A stretch of DNA of 64,000 nucleotides from Taxillus chinensis (Eukaryota > Streptophyta > Magnoliopsida > Santalales > Loranthaceae). A program made the translations under genes and the position numbers. This document shows positions 62,129 to 64,000 of the stretch, piece after piece. Under the pieces are notes generated by a model. That model was given only the letters and a program-made list of their open reading frames with translations. It was not told the origin of the DNA and did no database searches. How positions within the stretch are numbered: position 1 is the stretch's first letter; every line of letters begins with the position of its first letter. The stretch covers positions 43,146,017 to 43,210,016 of the forward strand of contig CM042087.1 of the NCBI GenBank assembly GCA_023512835.1. The letters run 5' to 3'.

Positions 62129-62541
62129 CATACTACGCACATACACGCCATGAACCACCACCCCACATCCTTAAGTTATTTAGTGCAATGATGGGTGTTA
62201 AATATTTTTTAGATAACTATGATGAAATGACCACATATTAATTCATGAGGAGAAAAAAAAATATTATTATTTAATCAATCATAATTTTACGATAATATCG
62301 CAAGCATGAATTATTAATTGCATATTTATTTATTCATACTACGCACATACACGCCATGAACCTACACCTCACATCCTTAATTTATTTAGAGTAATGTTAC
62401 ATAAAATAAAAATAGATGTTAGATAATTTTTAAATGATCACATGTCAATTCATTAAAAAAAAATCATTACTAACAATTGGTCATAATTTTATAATAATAT
62501 TACAAGCATATTAATTACATAAATATTTATTCATTTATTAA
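62129..62541. repeat. Tandem duplication with a 206-bp period
   Basis: Two units start catactacgcacatacacgc (62129 and 62335), then share catgaacc, acatccttaa, gatgttag-like, ccacatnnnaattcat and caatcataattttanna motifs in the same order. Divergence and small indels indicate an old event. Non-coding. Confidence 0.8.
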
Positions 62542-63831
62542 TGTTATCAATAATAATAAAAAGTACAATTTTTTTTATATAAAAATCAGGTTCTCTGGCA
62601 GGGCCATGTAATTTGGTGGCGTGATGAGCGGGGAATACCAAAGTCTTCAATCAATCAACAGCTCAGCTCTAGATTATATTATCTCTCTTTTCTTTTCTTT
62701 TTCTGTTTAAAAAGATTTGAATATGTTGGCTAATTGGTAATTACAAAATTAGCCAGGAAAGACCCACCTTTTATGCCTTTGGAAAAGTACAATTGTAAGC
62801 CCCTCCCTATATAAAGGGATAGCCCATGCCCGCCCACCCTACGCAATTGTAAATGGTTGGAAGTGACCATGTTGTGATTTGTGACAGTGTATATGATAGG
62901 AACAAGCTTGACTTTTTTTTCCCCCTTTTTTATTAATAAAAATTAATGTTGTGAAAGGTTAAAAAAAAAAAAAGAACTCATGATCCTAAAAGTACGTAAA
63001 TAAAGGAATAGTATTAATGCCCAACACTTTTGGTAAAATGTGATTACTTAAAAAATAGAATTATTTTCGAACATCATTAAAAAATTATAATAATATGTTT
63101 TAATTATTTATTAAAATATAAATATAATTTATATTTGTATTTATTATGTCTACATATTATAAACTATGAAAACTTACTATATGATTTTGTTTATATGTGT
63201 TAACTGGTGTAGTTCCTCTTATAGGTGTTCGAATTAAAGTCATCATTAAGCTGTTAATCCTAACTCAATAGGCTCACATAAATCGGACACATATTTTACT
63301 AATTCAAGATAATATGTCCGGTGATTTAATGTACTTTTTGGGTGTATTAATAATGTCATTTTTAGAGATCGTATTATTAATGAAAGACTAATGATAATAT
63401 TGCAGAATCTACCTGTAGCATTACTTTTTCATTAATAATACTCCATTATTCCAATTTCAACCCAAATGCACCATAAATGTCTATCAAAATTAACTAAATT
63501 TGTGAAATTTATAAATGAATACCGTGTAAACCTTTTTTTTTCCGTAATCTTAGGAGCCGTAAGCAAAAACTGAAAATTGGTCAATTCGTTCAAAAATCGG
63601 CCAAATCGACGACTTCTAAATAGCAAGTTCGGCTAATATGATGAAACAGTTAAAATTGGCTTTGGTTTATACTTAAAAACTGATCGACTCCAAACTGGTC
63701 AATTCATTTTTTATTTATTGTATACTAATATTATATCTTTTAACAATAATAATCTAATTAATGTTGTCATTATTATTGGTATGATATAAACATTTAGAAT
63801 ATATAATAATTTATTAATTAAGAGCATCCAT
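62542..63831. other. AT-rich intergenic DNA
   Basis: No gene is seen. A TATA-like ctatataaag lies near 62809-62818, but no coding sequence follows it. Confidence 0.5.
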
Positions 63832-64000
63832 ATTGGATTCTCTCTCTCTATATATTTTTTTGGATGATTTAAGAATTTTTTTTTAGAATTATAATAAAAA
63901 TGATCCTCTTAACAGCAAAAATAAAATATGCAAACTCAAAAAAGGATATGAATTTTTGTTAAACCGACTCTAAAAATACCAAGATCCTCTAAAATTCTTG
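63832..64000. mobile_element. Left part of a TAA-flanked miniature element, cut by the window edge
   Basis: After TAA (63829-63831) the sequence starts GAGCATCCATATTGGA, the same kind of end as the elements at 35003, 37106 and 51646. The right end is outside the window. Confidence 0.5.

Noticed and set aside
62809..62818. TATA-like box suggesting a promoter
   Set aside because: No coding sequence, conserved element or transcript feature follows within the visible DNA.

Overview
The window is nuclear DNA of a flowering plant, most likely a eudicot. It is AT-rich, with many-exon genes using GT..AG introns, UTR and intron microsatellites, and dense decayed Copia, Ty3/gypsy, hAT, Mutator-like and TTA/TAA-flanked miniature elements. 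Recognisable products are plant families: MIA40, DUF639, CDT1, MCM2, a PP6/FyPP phosphatase, an F-box protein, a G-patch protein, a GH35 fragment and a DUF6817-like protein. The species cannot be named from sequence alone.

Layout. 1.7-4.3 kb (+): a four-exon MIA40 gene. 6.2-6.7 kb: a non-autonomous hAT-like element. 8.1-16.0 kb (+): a ten-exon DUF639 membrane protein gene with a Copia relic in its eighth intron. 17.4-23.1 kb (+): a decayed chromodomain gypsy element carrying several nested insertions. 24.9-30.1 kb: duplicated non-coding blocks, a tandem triplication and an intact F-box gene (-). 32.4-34.6 kb (-): a CDT1 gene with an E2F-type promoter but no C-terminal exons. 35.0-38.5 kb: a mosaic of miniature elements and duplicated pieces, including an F-box 5' fragment. 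38.6-40.9 kb (+): an MCM2 pseudogene. 43.2 kb: a beta-galactosidase exon relic. 44.0-45.8 kb (-): a G-patch gene. 49.1-55.8 kb (+): a complete ten-exon PP6 catalytic subunit gene with miniature elements in its introns. 57.8-59.1 kb (+): an intronless DUF6817-like gene. The remainder is AT-rich intergenic DNA.

The genes do not form a pathway, with one exception. CDT1 and MCM2, both factors of DNA replication licensing, lie back to back about 4 kb apart, and both are damaged. The other main story is structural: pieces of the G-patch 3' end, the F-box gene and two non-coding blocks are copied between about 25-30 kb, 36-38.5 kb and 44 kb. Several insertions can be polarised because the unoccupied copy is present in the same window. 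I found no new multi-gene system, tRNA, rRNA or CRISPR array. Exon borders were derived by hand from reading frame and splice dinucleotides.
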